Notes: generated by a model from the sequence alone, not told the origin. Positions 17,201 to 26,659 are shown, counted from the first letter of the stretch. The stretch is DNA of 57,309 nt from a virus (IMGVR_UViG_3300033183_000118:1-57309), one strand, 5' to 3'. Made by a program: numbers and translations.

Positions 17201-20200
17201 TGCAGCACTAAACGAAGCGGGCTACGAAACAAGTCTTGGCCGCCCGATGAACCAAGTCGAGGCGCATTATATCGAGATCACAGCCGATACGACGCTGACG
17301 GAGAAAGAGACAGCGGCGATCCTGTACGCAGCGAAGAAAGCAGACCACGTCAAGAAGATCGACGAGGTCACTGTCGCAGATGTTCTTTACTATGAGATGG
17401 CTCTGAACAGCACACGCTGGCAGAAAAACATCAACGAACACCGCGCAATCGGCGAAGCTATCAAGTCACTCAACGACGTTCTAAGTCGCGTCGCACCTGA
17501 CGGCATCAAGTTGCCCAACGAAAAACGTGTCGACGCGATGCGCAAGTTGGACGCAATCTTCGCAGGTGTTGGCTCTGACGAACTACAGCATGCGCGAGAG
17601 TTCATCATACGCATGGGTGGCGACAGAGCGGTCGCGCCTGAACTTCGCACCACCACTCCAAGACCTACGATGACGGGCGTATACGAGTTCGGCATCCCAT
17701 CAGCCGACAGTGGCGCAACTCGCGTTGCTGACTTGGGTGTATCACAGCGTGTTGGCGTCGTCCCCACCCCAACGAAGGTGTATGCGAACCCACGTTTGAT
17801 GACGTTCTACCATGAGATGGCGCACTGGGCGTACTTCAACATCCTGACCCACAAAGATCGCGCCGACTTCTGGAAGTCGATGGAGAAATACTACACCGAC
17901 GACGGCAAGCTGGACATTGATCTACTGGTCGCAAGTGTCCCGAAGGTCGACGAGAAAGGCGTGCCGCTCAACAACGCGCTTGAGGCACCAGCCGAACTGT
18001 TTGCTAACCAGTTCGAAGTCTTCATGGCCAACAAGATCAAGGGCTATGCAACTGCATCCGAGAGCTACTGGCGTCGCGTAACAAGATACATCCAAGCAGT
18101 GTTCGACCGCTACTTTGGTGGCGTGATGATCGACCCTGACCTAGAGCCGATGTTCGCAAAAATCCTCCCAGAAGAGGACAGCGGCGCATTCGCAATGGGT
18201 AAAGACGCAGTGGCCAAGACGGAAGCGGGCAAGACCTACAACCGTCGATACGCACAGATCAAGATGGACCGACAAGACCTGAAGGATGCCATCTTCGATG
18301 ACAGCCCTGAAGGCATTGTCAACGCATCTCGCACTATCGTCGAAACGCTACTCACACTGGCACCTCGCGTACACGTCGCAATGAAGCGCGGCACAACTGG
18401 CACTTTGATGCCACTGATCCCAATGCGCACCATGATCCGTCAGCGCATTGATGACATCAGTGAAATCCTGTCAGGCAAGCCATTCGACTTTGACGCATAC
18501 GACAAGGGCGAAATGCCACGCTGGATGATCGACGAAGGTTTGACTGCCGTCGATGACCCAACGGAAGCCGCAGACATGTTGCGTGACTTCTACTTCAATG
18601 GCTACAACGGCAAGTTCCAACCGTCCAACGGCATCCCTGCTGGCCCGAAAGGTCAGCCCATCAACAAGCAGTACACGTCTCTCGAAAAACTGTTCGACAT
18701 GATGGAGAACCGTCTGGAAGCGGCGTACAAAAAAGCAGAAAGCGGAGACCTACCGCCAGAAGCAACGCCGAAACTGGATACAGACGTCGAGCCGTCTGAA
18801 AGACCAAACCCAATTAAGCGGAAAGCTGCCAAGAAGAAGCAACGCATCGAGAAAGCAGCAGACGCAGCAGCGGCAGCCGTCACCAAGACGCCCGCAGCTA
18901 AACGCGCAAGACGCAACCCTAAGTCTGGCCGCGTCGTTGACCCAGCATTCGCAGAGAGCTTGAAGACAAAAGAGCCTAACGAACTGCGCTCGCTGTTCAT
19001 CGAACACAAAGGCACAGAGCGTGGCGATCAGGTCGCGTTCGAGCTTATGCACCGCGTCAAATCGCAACCAGCATCTTCCTATAAAGAAGTTCGCATCACA
19101 AAAGAAATCAAGGCGATGAAGTCTGATGAGCTTGAGGCGACATTCTTGAATGGCGTCGAAACTGGCGATGTGAACATGACAAACATGGCGATCACCGAGA
19201 TGATGCGTCGCCAAATCAACAAGCGTCGCAGAAAAGAAGGCTTGCAAATCATTCAGCCTCGCATCCTGAAGCGCGAAATCCTTCAGACAGAGATCGACGA
19301 CAACGTCGGTCTGGCATCGAGCGATGGTGTACCGCCCGCAGCGCGTGCATCTGTACGCGAATTGCTAGGTTACATCACGCACCGTGACCCAGAAATTCAG
19401 TACACCGCCCGCACCATGGCATATCGGATGCTGAACCTGATGGGTAAAACCTCGCGCAAGACGCTTGGCGAAGCCAATGTTATGACATCCGCAGACCTTG
19501 CACGTCTGGCCAACACTGACCCGAACACAGTGGGCAACGCTGCATTCGCAGACTTCCGCGCACCTGAGTTCCAAAAGCTACGCAGTGACCTACGCCGCAT
19601 GTCGATTGGCCTGAATAAAGGCAAGGCAAACCCATTTGACATCATGCACGAGATTGGCCATGTCATGGTTCGCTCTGGTGTTCTGGCGGACGACGAGATC
19701 GCAGCGATACGCGAAGCCTATACACTGGCAAATGACACCACCAAGAAGCGTATTCAGAACGCATACGCTGGCAAGTACGGCGGACGCACTGAAAACCTAG
19801 ACGATCTGCTTGCAGAAGAGTGGTTCTCAGAAGGTCTGGCCTACTACATGGCAGAGCGTGTCGCCAAGGGCGACATCCTAGAAGCTGCACTTGATGGCAA
19901 CATCGGCAACCTTCGCATGCGCAACTCATTCAGCCGTGCGATGGACAAGATGATCGAGTACATTGCCTACGTCTTAAACGGTATGGTTGGTCGTAACGAC
20001 ATCAAGCAGCAGTATCGTCGCTTGTTCTTGTTCGGTGACATGTTCCAGTCAGATGCAACTCCGCCACTGGCTACAACGATCCGCCGCAAGAAGGGCGTGC
20101 ATTCGTCATACGCAGCAGATGCTGTGGCTGACCACATTGCAACCAGCCCGTCTGCCCGTCTGGCGAAGATACGCAACTTCGTCGGTGAAGGTATGAGCTA

Positions 20201-23200
20201 CGACACAGAGAGCGGCAGCTTCCTAGAGTTCTACCACGGAACTCCGAATGGCTGGGCGTTCAAGCGCAACACCAACCCAGACGTCATTCTTGCGGGATCA
20301 TCTCGCGGACAGAAGGGTCCAGGGGTTTATCTAACACGCTCTGCTGCCGTCGCGTCTGAGGTCTATTCTCGTAAGCCAACCTACGAGAACTTGCTAGGTC
20401 AGATCAACAGACTGGTCGAAGAAGGCAAGATCGACGAGGAGACATCTGTCTATATGGTCGACGCTGCCCGTGACCTCATCAACACACGTCTGGCTCTATC
20501 GAAAGCACGTCGTAAATATTCTGAGTTCACGCAGTTCAACCAAGCAAAAGAGAAGCGCAACCTTATCAAGGAGCGCATCGACTACTTCGTTGATGAAGAG
20601 CAGGAACTTAACGAGTACCTGATCGAGCGTGGTCTTCTGGTCGAACCGATGGTTATCCCGACGTTTGTGCGTGTGATGAACCCTGCGGACTTCCGCACCA
20701 GAACAATCTACCAGCCGAACCAAGCTGGCATCCCGTCGCCAATGGCTAAGATATTCATCGACCATGGCGACATGATGCAAATCTTCAGGCCGACTGCTCT
20801 GGATAGCTTTGCTCGTGACACGTCTTCACGTCGTTTGGATGGCGAAGAAATGTATCAGCGCATCGTTCAACTCTACACGGACAGTGGCTTCAGCAAGGAA
20901 GAAGGTCAGCGCATGCTGAACGAAGTCCTTGATGACAATGGCTACGACGGCATTCGCTCAACACACCGCAACAGCCTTGGCATTGAAGGTACAGAGCAGA
21001 TGCCGAACGGCGACTTCTACGAAGCGTCAATGACTGAGTACGAAGCTCTGACTGTGTTCGAGACATCAAACGTCAAGCATGTGGATGCTGACGAGTTCGA
21101 CGATTTCGACGACCGTCTATTCTACCGTGCCACTGAGGCTATGCCTCGCGGCACTGCTGGCTCTATCACCGAAGCGATTATGAACCGCGCCATCGACAAG
21201 ACGTCTGACATCAACCCTGCCTCTCTTGGCGAGGTGATGGAAGGTGACGGTGTGAGTTCACCAATGACATCGGCAATCATGTCGATGATCCGAGGTCGCA
21301 AGCTCGACGTTAAAGAAGAACAAGCGATGCGGAAGGTGTCACCGTTTTTCTGGCTTAAATCGCAGTCAACTCGCATGTCTGTCCTTGGCGCAAACTGGGT
21401 GGCGAAGTGGTATAAAGACAACTTCCCATCCTTGCATCAGAAGTTTGCATCTAAATACTTCCCGATCCACCACCAGCTTCGTGCGCTGCCAGACGCTGAC
21501 GGCAAGGTCCGTGCATGGGCGCGTGCTGCATCAGGCAACGTCGGGCAATCACAACCGAAGTCATACCAGCGCATCGTGAAAGCGTTGCGTCGTGGCTACG
21601 ACAAAGACGGAAACGAAACCCGTCACATTAAAAATCTTAGCGAGCAGGAGCGTAAGGTCTGGAACCAAATCCGTAATGCAATGTCTGCCGAGCGCGAAGA
21701 GATGATCGCCAAAGGTATGTATGTCGGAGACCGTGGCCCGAACTACCTGCCACAAGTTTGGAACAAGGAGAAAATTCGTGACAACAGACAAGAGTTTCTT
21801 GCCGCAATGGCTGACTACTTCCGCATGGAAAAAACGGCGCACGGCATTCTCGATTACACTGAAGAACAAGCTGCTGATTTTGCGGATGGATTGTTTGAGA
21901 CTTTGGCTGAAGATGGAGCGGATGGCGTGTTCGTTCCGATCCAAGGTGGCTCGCGCAATCCAAAGTTTGACAACGTAGACTTTAGCCGCGTCATCGAACT
22001 GGAGAAGTATCCTGCCGCAATGGACAGCCTAGAGAAGTTCCTTGAGGACGATCTCGAAGCACTGCTGGTTAAATACTTCGAAGGATCATCGCGTCGCATC
22101 AACCATGCGGAGCAGATGGGCATCAACAGCCACGCGTTCTACGACTACATTCTGACCGCAGACGCTGGCCGCGAAGGTATCATCCGCTTGCTGACAACTT
22201 CGAAGGACTTCCGCAAGGACATCCGAGCAATCAGCGAGACAGGATACCCAGAATACGCACAGCTATCAGACGTCGTGCGTATGCCATTCGAAGGCAAAGA
22301 CGCAGACGCTGGCCGTTTCGTCGACGACTTGATGCGCACACATGCAGAGCAGGGCGAAGGTGCAGCACTCAAGATGCTCGAAACAATCGCGCCTCGTGAC
22401 CCAGACGGTAACATTCCGTTGGCTTACAAGCGTCGCTCAGACGCAATCATTGGCGCACTGACGGACTTCAAGGGCCAAAAGGTCAAGTGGAAGCCAAGCG
22501 ACTTTGAGTTTATGGAGAACTCGATGCGCGTTGCCATGAAGAAGCCAATGACTGGCACTGGTTCTCGCGGCATGATGAACTTCAGCCGCGCGATGCGCAG
22601 CTTCAACAGCGTCACGCTTCTAGGCTTCACAACCCTAACGTCTTTGGGTGACTTGGTGCTGCCAATCATCCGTTCTGGTTCATTCTCTGACTGGGCAAAG
22701 GGCGTACATAAGTGGAAGTCCGATCCAGAATACGCACAGTTCATCCACGATACTGGCGTCGCAATGGAGAACATCGTCCACGAACGTATGGTTCACATGT
22801 ATGGTGCGGTTGATGGTAAGCTGACCAACGCATTCTTCAACGCAACAATGCTAACGCCTTGGACTGACATGAACCGTCAGATCGCAGGTGCCACTGGCTA
22901 CGAAGCGATGAAGACTATGCAGCGCAAGGCTCGTAAGCATTACAAAGACGGCCTGCCAATCGGCGAGCAGCCTGTTCAGTACAAGACGGCAGCACGCTTC
23001 TTGAATGCTTACGGACTGGGCGATTACTTGCCTAGTGGAGTGAGCAAAGACATCAGTCTTGGCGACCGCAAGTTGATGGCGAGTGACCCAATGTTAGGGA
23101 AGGCGATCATCAAGTTCGCAGACGAAGCAATCTTCCAGCCTAACCCGAATGACATCCCGCTCTGGGCGCAAACACCATGGGGTTCAATGATCTTCCAACT

Positions 23201-23825
23201 GAAGTCATTCCCACTAATGATGACACGTCTTGGCAAGCACGTCGTGGACGAAGCTATGCAGGGCAACGTCAAGCCCCTGGCATATTTCGCAACACTTGGC
23301 CCTGCTTTCGGTATGGGTGCGCTGGCTGCGAAGGACATTATCCAGATGCGTGGTGGCGACGACGAGCGCAGTCCAGAGCTACGCCGCCGCAACATCCTCA
23401 AGGTTCTTGGCTACGACGAGAAAGTCCACGGCGACGAGCAAGACTTCCTTGGTTGGTATGTCGAAGGGATGATGATGATGGGCGGTCTTGGCTTGCTTGG
23501 TGACGTTATGCACAGCGCGGTCACACAGGTGGACAACGGCGCATACGGTAAAATCCGTCTGGCCTCCACGGTACTAGGTCCATCATTTGGAGCGTACATG
23601 TCTTCTATCGACGTCCTTGCAGGGGCGAAGGACATGGCTGTCGGTGGTGATAACAGCAACGCAAAAGAAAGAACAATGGTCAGAGAGATGGCCACACGCA
23701 TTCCTGTCGTGGGCGGCATCAGAGCCGCACGCGAGGGAATTGTCGACACTCTGGCAGGTGAGCCAGACAGCGGCAGACGCAAGCGCAACCCATGGCAAAC
23801 AAGCTGGAGTGGCGGTTGGGAATAA
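14202..23825 (+). CDS. Giant polyvalent virion protein: two HExxH peptidase-like domains plus an ADP-ribosyltransferase-like domain
   Basis: ATG 14202 follows GGAGAA with an 8-base gap; an upstream TTG is less likely. The 3207-residue product has a glycine-zipper hydrophobic region (about 205-245) that could insert in a membrane and a long charged linker. A zincin motif HEMAH (1204-1208) is followed by PAELFANQFE. A second zincin HEIGH starts at 1816, with a downstream EEWFSEGLAYY. From about 2007 a FYHGT...GPGVYLTRS...GYDGIR pattern (His 2012) matches polyvalent-protein ADP-ribosyltransferases. The C-terminal 700 residues are helical. It occupies the T7 gp16 position, so it is probably injected and may modify host targets. 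Enzyme activities are inferred from motifs. Confidence 0.85.
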   Translation: MSKYLPEAPALIDPNTVTQTQNVDYLSNTGGADLLRSPAFLNDLRQHYESKGVRFLTEEELIDRFYSDNTWDDLNTVGAISSAAEAATAGSEEKQRLNRLQQAWRSLPNFWQEGGRGFMAAASDAAGAIIADPINLIPVVNAYGKATTAARAASAAGRSAMRAGVTAGARSGALSEAAISGGQEAIVNAANQVRDVQLGLRDNFSTGELAGATAIGAGLGGTVGGAIGAGAGALASRTGAQQAQSLGRLGYSPEEIGGMSNQEAQRRIPAEMPDFQMPAPRQADEAAEETPELTPEQQRDAKWQEQTARATAVRDALRDRVDELRADGADPEVIEAMQQRLEAATRLIPMTQRLAKEEADIINFGGTNDSQQRARHSRRTKEYERDFSEWRELVSTVEDASDVDAVNARIDEIQARIEADRAQEAEAAAETPPEAAADEAVATGGEDAPSPDGPDAAASPIETSPTTEPLDGAEPEAEGFPEFKYRSDAQRDSVRNLLEQAGMNEYDLSVMVANGEIKVGKRGNLLTQQSVKDLRVKLKPIIEEMAARKTDDELPSAAGPDPVAVETPAPRQEVSTDPLRGQALFAGIDPNSITPPKRSKTGKVTKAQVNKAIAARAPDAEPDAYAAQVRQELDDALDLIGAEEDIDALRQAVAMLARSSKSEDADILALFDHLIDAMPDDGPEVSLGSIDFTKTELKKIERRAKELRRQQPGMGADLATEIATGEIKAQRGADTQSVRGTGESIEDAKKFTTAGRNVAGRIQGFLRRGTPIGKGSDYTTTRDMRVKRNEFGFEAALIEARSGKGPDIVAYTTLGPETIMTRTGKVQVPKGTVAYADGYTRRAYDSMELAIEARGDGRKDRSMPKVTDKGPAQNNIKKLLDEFGDDPEAFRRALQAVRDGATTAKAPAIEKLPLVRGAKLAIAKHKTRKGKNGGPLIRMVDPKQADAGKNISAVLGKDLDGWEVKYADRSRFTNNPKKLRDLWEATSDDARAEMEGIPPDAALNEAGYETSLGRPMNQVEAHYIEITADTTLTEKETAAILYAAKKADHVKKIDEVTVADVLYYEMALNSTRWQKNINEHRAIGEAIKSLNDVLSRVAPDGIKLPNEKRVDAMRKLDAIFAGVGSDELQHAREFIIRMGGDRAVAPELRTTTPRPTMTGVYEFGIPSADSGATRVADLGVSQRVGVVPTPTKVYANPRLMTFYHEMAHWAYFNILTHKDRADFWKSMEKYYTDDGKLDIDLLVASVPKVDEKGVPLNNALEAPAELFANQFEVFMANKIKGYATASESYWRRVTRYIQAVFDRYFGGVMIDPDLEPMFAKILPEEDSGAFAMGKDAVAKTEAGKTYNRRYAQIKMDRQDLKDAIFDDSPEGIVNASRTIVETLLTLAPRVHVAMKRGTTGTLMPLIPMRTMIRQRIDDISEILSGKPFDFDAYDKGEMPRWMIDEGLTAVDDPTEAADMLRDFYFNGYNGKFQPSNGIPAGPKGQPINKQYTSLEKLFDMMENRLEAAYKKAESGDLPPEATPKLDTDVEPSERPNPIKRKAAKKKQRIEKAADAAAAAVTKTPAAKRARRNPKSGRVVDPAFAESLKTKEPNELRSLFIEHKGTERGDQVAFELMHRVKSQPASSYKEVRITKEIKAMKSDELEATFLNGVETGDVNMTNMAITEMMRRQINKRRRKEGLQIIQPRILKREILQTEIDDNVGLASSDGVPPAARASVRELLGYITHRDPEIQYTARTMAYRMLNLMGKTSRKTLGEANVMTSADLARLANTDPNTVGNAAFADFRAPEFQKLRSDLRRMSIGLNKGKANPFDIMHEIGHVMVRSGVLADDEIAAIREAYTLANDTTKKRIQNAYAGKYGGRTENLDDLLAEEWFSEGLAYYMAERVAKGDILEAALDGNIGNLRMRNSFSRAMDKMIEYIAYVLNGMVGRNDIKQQYRRLFLFGDMFQSDATPPLATTIRRKKGVHSSYAADAVADHIATSPSARLAKIRNFVGEGMSYDTESGSFLEFYHGTPNGWAFKRNTNPDVILAGSSRGQKGPGVYLTRSAAVASEVYSRKPTYENLLGQINRLVEEGKIDEETSVYMVDAARDLINTRLALSKARRKYSEFTQFNQAKEKRNLIKERIDYFVDEEQELNEYLIERGLLVEPMVIPTFVRVMNPADFRTRTIYQPNQAGIPSPMAKIFIDHGDMMQIFRPTALDSFARDTSSRRLDGEEMYQRIVQLYTDSGFSKEEGQRMLNEVLDDNGYDGIRSTHRNSLGIEGTEQMPNGDFYEASMTEYEALTVFETSNVKHVDADEFDDFDDRLFYRATEAMPRGTAGSITEAIMNRAIDKTSDINPASLGEVMEGDGVSSPMTSAIMSMIRGRKLDVKEEQAMRKVSPFFWLKSQSTRMSVLGANWVAKWYKDNFPSLHQKFASKYFPIHHQLRALPDADGKVRAWARAASGNVGQSQPKSYQRIVKALRRGYDKDGNETRHIKNLSEQERKVWNQIRNAMSAEREEMIAKGMYVGDRGPNYLPQVWNKEKIRDNRQEFLAAMADYFRMEKTAHGILDYTEEQAADFADGLFETLAEDGADGVFVPIQGGSRNPKFDNVDFSRVIELEKYPAAMDSLEKFLEDDLEALLVKYFEGSSRRINHAEQMGINSHAFYDYILTADAGREGIIRLLTTSKDFRKDIRAISETGYPEYAQLSDVVRMPFEGKDADAGRFVDDLMRTHAEQGEGAALKMLETIAPRDPDGNIPLAYKRRSDAIIGALTDFKGQKVKWKPSDFEFMENSMRVAMKKPMTGTGSRGMMNFSRAMRSFNSVTLLGFTTLTSLGDLVLPIIRSGSFSDWAKGVHKWKSDPEYAQFIHDTGVAMENIVHERMVHMYGAVDGKLTNAFFNATMLTPWTDMNRQIAGATGYEAMKTMQRKARKHYKDGLPIGEQPVQYKTAARFLNAYGLGDYLPSGVSKDISLGDRKLMASDPMLGKAIIKFADEAIFQPNPNDIPLWAQTPWGSMIFQLKSFPLMMTRLGKHVVDEAMQGNVKPLAYFATLGPAFGMGALAAKDIIQMRGGDDERSPELRRRNILKVLGYDEKVHGDEQDFLGWYVEGMMMMGGLGLLGDVMHSAVTQVDNGAYGKIRLASTVLGPSFGAYMSSIDVLAGAKDMAVGGDNSNAKERTMVREMATRIPVVGGIRAAREGIVDTLAGEPDSGRRKRNPWQTSWSGGWE

Positions 23826-23843
23826 GGAGCAAAGGAGCAACTG

Positions 23844-24236
23844 ATGCTACAAGCACTCATCGGTCCTGTGACTGGCTTGCTAGACAAGTTCATCGAGGAC
23901 AAAGACCAACGGGCGCAACTCGCCCATGAAATAGCAACCATGGCGGAGCGTCACGCGCACGAAGCCGCCATGGCTCAAATCGACGTAAACAAACAAGAAG
24001 CTCAACACCGATCCGTCTGGGTCGCTGGTTGGCGACCTGCATGCGGATGGCTTTGCGCTGCCGCAATGGGCGCACACTTCGTGATCTTCCCGACAATAGC
24101 CGTCGTAGCGACGGCATTCGGACAGACAGTCGACTTCCCAGAGTTTGACATGAACAGCTTGATGACCGTCTTGCTTGGCATGCTGGGTCTTGGCGGTCTT
24201 CGCAGCTTCGAAAAGAGCAAGGGGGTTGCGAAGTAA
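23844..24236 (+). CDS. Holin, 3-TM-type family
   Basis: This 130-residue protein has a helical, charged N-terminus (HEIATMAERHAHEAAMAQIDVNKQEAQ). The hallmark WVAGWRPACGW (about 58-68) then leads into two or three membrane spans (AAAMGAHFVIFPTIAVVATAF and LMTVLLGMLGLGGL). This matches the phage holin family described as Holin of 3TMs. It would permeabilise the inner membrane to release the amidase encoded two genes on. A GGAGCAAAGGAG lies before ATG 23844, and the stop overlaps the next start. Confidence 0.88.
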   Translation: MLQALIGPVTGLLDKFIEDKDQRAQLAHEIATMAERHAHEAAMAQIDVNKQEAQHRSVWVAGWRPACGWLCAAAMGAHFVIFPTIAVVATAFGQTVDFPEFDMNSLMTVLLGMLGLGGLRSFEKSKGVAK

Positions 24237-24736
24237 TGCCTGACTTTAGCGACATCAAGAACATCATTGCTGCGGTGGGTGCGCTCATCGCTGCAATATC
24301 TGGTGGAGCTACATTGTCTGGCAAGTTCGGGTGGGATTGGTTCGACCGTCCCGTACTCGAATGGCACCCAGAGCAGTTCGAAATATCTGATGGATATATA
24401 GACGAAGGGTTCAAGGTGGTCGTCGCAAGGCAGAAGTTGCGTGACGATTGTGAAGTCGTCAGCTTCCGAGTGGAGCTTCGCGACAGCGAGTATCTGGTCC
24501 ACCCACTGACACCTTCTGTCGCTAAGTTTAGCGGACCTGCAAACGAGACCGTCGACCTGTTCGGCTATCGTATCTACCTGCCTGAAATGCACATGCACAA
24601 GGTCGCCATGGGGGAGGCAACCCTCCTTGGCCAGATCAAATACGCATGCCCAGAGGGCGAGCAAATCGTGACCTATCCATCTCACCCAAACCTCACATTC
24701 AATATACTAGGAGTAAGCAGCGATGAGACACATTGA
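24236..24736 (+). CDS. Membrane-anchored beta-domain protein in the lysis block
   Basis: This 166-residue protein has one N-terminal hydrophobic helix (about 8-28) followed by a beta-rich domain with the pattern VVSFRVELRDSEYLVHPL, resembling an immunoglobulin-like fold. It is coupled to both the holin and the amidase (overlaps of 1 and 14 bases), so it probably works in lysis, for example as a holin regulator or a spanin-like factor. There is no lipobox and no coiled coil, so a standard spanin call is not supported. Confidence 0.6.
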   Translation: MPDFSDIKNIIAAVGALIAAISGGATLSGKFGWDWFDRPVLEWHPEQFEISDGYIDEGFKVVVARQKLRDDCEVVSFRVELRDSEYLVHPLTPSVAKFSGPANETVDLFGYRIYLPEMHMHKVAMGEATLLGQIKYACPEGEQIVTYPSHPNLTFNILGVSSDETH

Positions 24737-25163
24737 TGAGATCGTAATTCACTGCACAGCGACAAACCCAAGCTGGTACGAAGACCGTCCAGTTGCCGAA
24801 GTGGTAAAAGAAATTACTCGCTGGCACACAGACCCGAAACCAAAGGGCCGTGGGTGGTCAGACTGCGGCTACCATTACATCGTCCACAGAGACGGCTCTG
24901 TTGGAACGGGTCGTCCCGTCTGGCGTTCAGGTGCGCACGTCGCAGGACATAATGAAAGTACGATTGGCGTTAGCTTGGTCGGTGGTCGTGGCGGTTGTTC
25001 AGACGACAAGTTTCTCGACAACTTTACAGAAGCGCAGGAGAAAGCACTGCGCGAACTGGTTGAAGACCTGAAGAAAGAACACAAGACCATTACGAAGGTG
25101 ACGGGCCACAACGACTATGCGTCAAAGGCTTGCCCCTGTTTTGATGTCGATGAGTGGTACTAG
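24723..25163 (+). CDS. N-acetylmuramoyl-L-alanine amidase, T7 lysozyme-like endolysin
   Basis: This 146-residue protein has the length and motifs of the amidase_2 family. H10 (VIHCTAT), H129 (TGHNDY) and C137 align with the three zinc ligands of T7 lysozyme, and the H129-C137 spacing of eight matches T7 H122-C130. GWSDCGYHYIVHRDG supplies the conserved tyrosine. It cleaves the amide bond between muramic acid and L-alanine. T7 lysozyme also inhibits T7 RNA polymerase, but no such polymerase gene is seen here. The stop overlaps that of the opposite gene at CTAG. Confidence 0.92.
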   Translation: MRHIDEIVIHCTATNPSWYEDRPVAEVVKEITRWHTDPKPKGRGWSDCGYHYIVHRDGSVGTGRPVWRSGAHVAGHNESTIGVSLVGGRGGCSDDKFLDNFTEAQEKALRELVEDLKKEHKTITKVTGHNDYASKACPCFDVDEWY

Positions 25164-25492
25164 CGTTTCTTTAATATTTTATCGAGGCGGGACTGGCGTT
25201 CTGCCTCGTTACCTACGAACTCACCACCGAGGGCGCTGTATCCACATTTGTCGATCCAACTATCCTCATGGCCCAGAGAGTTCAAAAGTCTTGACGTCTT
25301 CATCCAGTCAAGCATCAGAGCAACGTGCTGTGCTGTGAGGTATCCGTGAGACGTAAGCGCAGATTTAAGAATGATGTTCCACCCTTCCGCAATGCGCTCG
25401 AAGTTTTCATGTGCGTCGCCATAATCTTGAGCGCGTTGGCCATTGATATACTCGTTCGCCTTCTCTAGGATTTCATCCCTCTTCATCTTCAC
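25160..25492 (-). CDS. DUF6378 family protein
   Basis: This 110-residue protein matches the DUF6378 pattern well: ANEYINGQRAQDYGDAHENFERIA, VALMLDWMKTSRLLN and DSWIDKCGYSALGGE. Family members are common in phages, often near nucleotide-metabolism or replication genes, and their function is unknown. It is the last gene of the - strand recombination operon and overlaps the previous gene by 20 bases. Translation may start at M1 or M3. Confidence 0.85.
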   Translation of the reverse strand: MKMKRDEILEKANEYINGQRAQDYGDAHENFERIAEGWNIILKSALTSHGYLTAQHVALMLDWMKTSRLLNSLGHEDSWIDKCGYSALGGEFVGNEAERQSRLDKILKKR

Positions 25493-25778
25493 GCACCTCG
25501 TAGTCGACCAGCCATTTGAACCGCATCTTCAGCGCGTCAATGTCTGCCTCGACAAGACGCACGTCGTGCTTCCTGTTTGAAATATCAGCACGCACACGCT
25601 TACGCTTGTCTCGTGCCTTCGCGATCTCGTCTAAGTTGCGAGGTCTTGCGTCTTGCAGTTCCTCGATCCGCTCAGAAATACTCGTCACCTCGTCTTCCAT
25701 ATCGTTGACGTGCTTCAGAATGCTAGATCGCTTCTGTGATAGCTTCGTAAAGTCTTCCAAAATATCCGTAAACTTCAT
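25473..25778 (-). CDS. Small coiled-coil protein of the recombination operon
   Basis: I chose ATG 25778, four bases past the exonuclease stop. Longer in-frame starts would run through the exonuclease gene. The 101-residue product is a charged helical hairpin: a long coiled coil (about 10-75, with VTSISERIEELQDARPRNLDEIAKARDKRKR), then a short acidic tail. It is probably an accessory or oligomerising factor. No family is recognised. Confidence 0.7.
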   Translation of the reverse strand: MKFTDILEDFTKLSQKRSSILKHVNDMEDEVTSISERIEELQDARPRNLDEIAKARDKRKRVRADISNRKHDVRLVEADIDALKMRFKWLVDYEVREDEEG

Positions 25779-25782
25779 GCGG

Positions 25783-26604
25783 TTATTCCTTCGGCAATGG
25801 CTCATATGTTTCGTAGTCTGCACAAGGGCCATTTGCTTCTTTGTCATGCTTGTCGCAATGCCATGCTCCACTAGGATGGGCTGTCGAAAAGCGGCATGTG
25901 CCGCATCGTACTGGAATGTCCATACCTTCCCAACATACGCCACGTTTGAAGCACCCGCGACATCTCCAATCAGTCCCGTCGTCGCTGATCTTTCTGGCTT
26001 TTCCAAGGACAACACGTTCGATGCGTTCCTTGATGTGTGCAAATTCAAATTCGTCATAGTCTACTAGCTCCGCATGGTATTCGCAGTTGTTCTTATTGAT
26101 GGCGACGAACAAAGTCTGCGTCATATCGGACATGCCCATCATCATTTGGACCTGTCCGAAATACTGTGGGTGAGATGACTTCACCCCATTTTTCTTAAAT
26201 TTATTGAAGCTCGCGTCATTCATGGATTTAATTTCCAAGACGCGCACGACGCCATCGTCAAGCTCGACGTGGCCATCCATATGGCAGACGATGTGTCCAC
26301 CCCATGCTTCGTATGTATGCTGTCTGTTTGTAAGACCGTCTACTTCCCAGACGCGGATGTCTGCCTTCTTCTTGAGGTCTTTTACGACTTCGTCTTCGAG
26401 GATGTGGCCCAACTGGAATATCCGCTTGAGGCGAGGGTCTGGCTCCACATTAGGAAATCCGCGTAAGTTAAACGCGATTGCGGCGTCACATGCGTTTCCG
26501 ATGATGGACGCACCAATATACTCTCTGGCTTTTTCTTCTCGTTTGTCATTGTCGTACCCTTCGTCAATGGCGAACACGACCTCTTCTGCTGTCTTTACCT
26601 GCAC
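25783..26604 (-). CDS. Cas4/RecB-like PD-(D/E)XK exonuclease with a cysteine cluster
   Basis: The 273-residue protein begins at GTG 26604. It carries the RecB-type nuclease residues: H67 (QLGHILEDE), D110 (HMDGHVE), E124 and K126 (LEIKS). C39 plus the C-terminal CRGCFKRGVCW cysteines resemble the split Fe-S cluster of Cas4/AddB nucleases. A further zinc-ribbon-like segment (CGTCRF...C.KH) ends the protein. With the SSB-like and Sak4-like genes just upstream, it would form a phage recombination module that resects DNA ends. The start codon is unusual but no better ATG exists. Confidence 0.82.
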   Translation of the reverse strand: MQVKTAEEVVFAIDEGYDNDKREEKAREYIGASIIGNACDAAIAFNLRGFPNVEPDPRLKRIFQLGHILEDEVVKDLKKKADIRVWEVDGLTNRQHTYEAWGGHIVCHMDGHVELDDGVVRVLEIKSMNDASFNKFKKNGVKSSHPQYFGQVQMMMGMSDMTQTLFVAINKNNCEYHAELVDYDEFEFAHIKERIERVVLGKARKISDDGTDWRCRGCFKRGVCWEGMDIPVRCGTCRFSTAHPSGAWHCDKHDKEANGPCADYETYEPLPKE

Positions 26605-26627
26605 TGCCTTACCCTATTCTTGTTAGG

Positions 26628-26652
26628 TTGAGGGGGGCAAAGCCCCCCTCAA
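26628..26652. other. Perfect intergenic hairpin between SSB-like and exonuclease genes
   Basis: TTGAGGGGGGC (26628-26638) and GCCCCCCTCAA (26642-26652) form an 11-bp perfect stem with loop AAA. On the operon (-) strand no T tract follows, so it is not a standard terminator. It could stabilise the upstream mRNA or reduce expression of the downstream nuclease. Confidence 0.8.
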
Positions 26653-26659
26653 TATGTCA

